This document shows, piece after piece, positions 63,805-64,000 of a stretch of DNA of 64,000 nt. A program made the translations under genes and the position numbers. Within the stretch, counting starts at the first letter, position 1, and each line of letters opens with the position of its first letter. The stretch comes from an uncultured bacterium (lineage in GTDB: Bacteria > Verrucomicrobiota > Lentisphaeria > Oligosphaerales > Oligosphaeraceae), in contig CACYQT010000017.1 of NCBI GenBank assembly GCA_902776645.1, positions 1 to 64,000 of the forward strand, read 5' to 3'. Under the pieces are notes generated by a model. The model was not told the origin of the DNA. It ran no database searches and saw only the letters and a program-made list of their open reading frames with translations.

Positions 63805-63833
63805 GAACAAGTTCATTCGTGTTCATTCGTGGT
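63805..63833. repeat. Stop-anchored 10-bp repeat
   Basis: GTTCATTCGT occurs twice in tandem, followed by GGTTC. On the minus strand ACCACGAATG and AACACGAATG encode the last residues (TTNEHE) of the transporter gene and supply its TGA. Confidence 0.75.
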
Positions 63834-64000
63834 TCTATTGACGCCAAGCGTCATCAAATAGAAAAACGGCGTGTCCAGAACGGCGAGCAGAAGCTTGAAC
63901 ACATACTGTCCGACGATAGTAGCCATCAGCGCAGGCATCATTTCGGGCTTCCAGAACCATCTGAAACCGATGCCGAACGCGATTCCGATGAACAGCACGG
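63813..64000 (-). CDS. Probable queuosine precursor transporter (VUT/YhhQ family), C-terminal part
   Basis: The gene enters from beyond the right edge; 62 codons are visible. FIGIAFGIGFRWFWKPEMMP and IVGQYVFKLLLAVLDTPFFY form a membrane helix and the Lys-x-x-x-Ala-x-x-Asp-Thr-Pro segment typical of the end of YhhQ-family transporters. The last six residues lie in a repeat. The identification from a tail alone is tentative. Confidence 0.55.
   Translation of the reverse strand, partial: VLFIGIAFGIGFRWFWKPEMMPALMATIVGQYVFKLLLAVLDTPFFYLMTLGVNRTTNEHE

Overview
The window reads like a chromosome segment of a Gram-negative bacterium of the PVC group, most probably a gut- or rumen-type Lentisphaeria/Victivallales relative. 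The grounds are LPS and outer-membrane genes (skp-lpxD), a pseudopilin with the N-terminal [19 protein letters not shown] signature and a C-terminal H-X9-DG motif, many exported glycoside hydrolases, an archaeal-type IMP cyclohydrolase, and moderately GC-rich coding DNA. This assignment is inference; no rRNA or tRNA gene was seen.

Layout. 0-4 kb: start of a likely mgtE gene, then a secreted protein with three thioredoxin-like domains and a parvulin-type prolyl isomerase. 4-9 kb: a very strongly biased, probably abundant secreted protein, a membrane-anchored protein and a large exported protein with chitobiase-C-like repeats. 8.7-12 kb: purO and a GH38 alpha-mannosidase. 12-15 kb: a DUF234-type ATPase with an operator-like promoter, a 32-bp tandem repeat array and a WaaP-type kinase. 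15-26 kb: polysaccharide degradation (GH39-like, GH42-like and GH141-like enzymes), a frameshifted pseudopilin and a flavodoxin. 26-31 kb: housekeeping genes (rpsO-pnp, rpmE, prfA, prs). 31-43 kb: a type I secretion locus (HlyD, HlyB, an adhesin of 1608 residues, an adhesin O-heptosyltransferase and small proteins). 43.6-45.1 kb: an AbiE-type type IV toxin-antitoxin pair. 45-50 kb: a sugar operon (GH27/36-like enzyme, class II aldolase, D-lyxose isomerase) divergent from an HTH-EIIA fusion regulator. 50-52 kb: rhomboid, Asp23 and an AmaP-like anchor. 52-59 kb: an asparagine-synthetase-like protein, proA, pyrB, argF, argB. 59-61 kb: a STAS protein, skp, lpxD. 61-64 kb: an esterase-like hydrolase, a GH71/99-like protein and the end of a probable queuosine-precursor transporter.

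How the parts fit. The adhesin carries the strand-loop-strand repeats normally seen in autotransporters, but it has no beta-barrel. It ends in RTX repeats and sits beside HlyB/HlyD and an Aah/TibC-type heptosyltransferase, so it looks like a glycosylated adhesin exported by type I secretion. The exported and cytoplasmic hydrolases together suggest degradation of host or plant glycans.

The most unusual signal is non-coding. At least five genes end inside, or directly against, short tandem arrays of a 7-bp unit that contains or abuts the gene's own stop codon. The unit differs from gene to gene (AGCTTAA, TGGTTAG, ATGCTGA, GCTTAAT). Related 8- to 10-bp phrases and a roughly 105-bp dispersed element (three copies) occupy other intergenic gaps. 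Two selfish-type loci, the ATPase and AbiE, each carry a long perfect inverted repeat plus an extra half-site between promoter and start codon.
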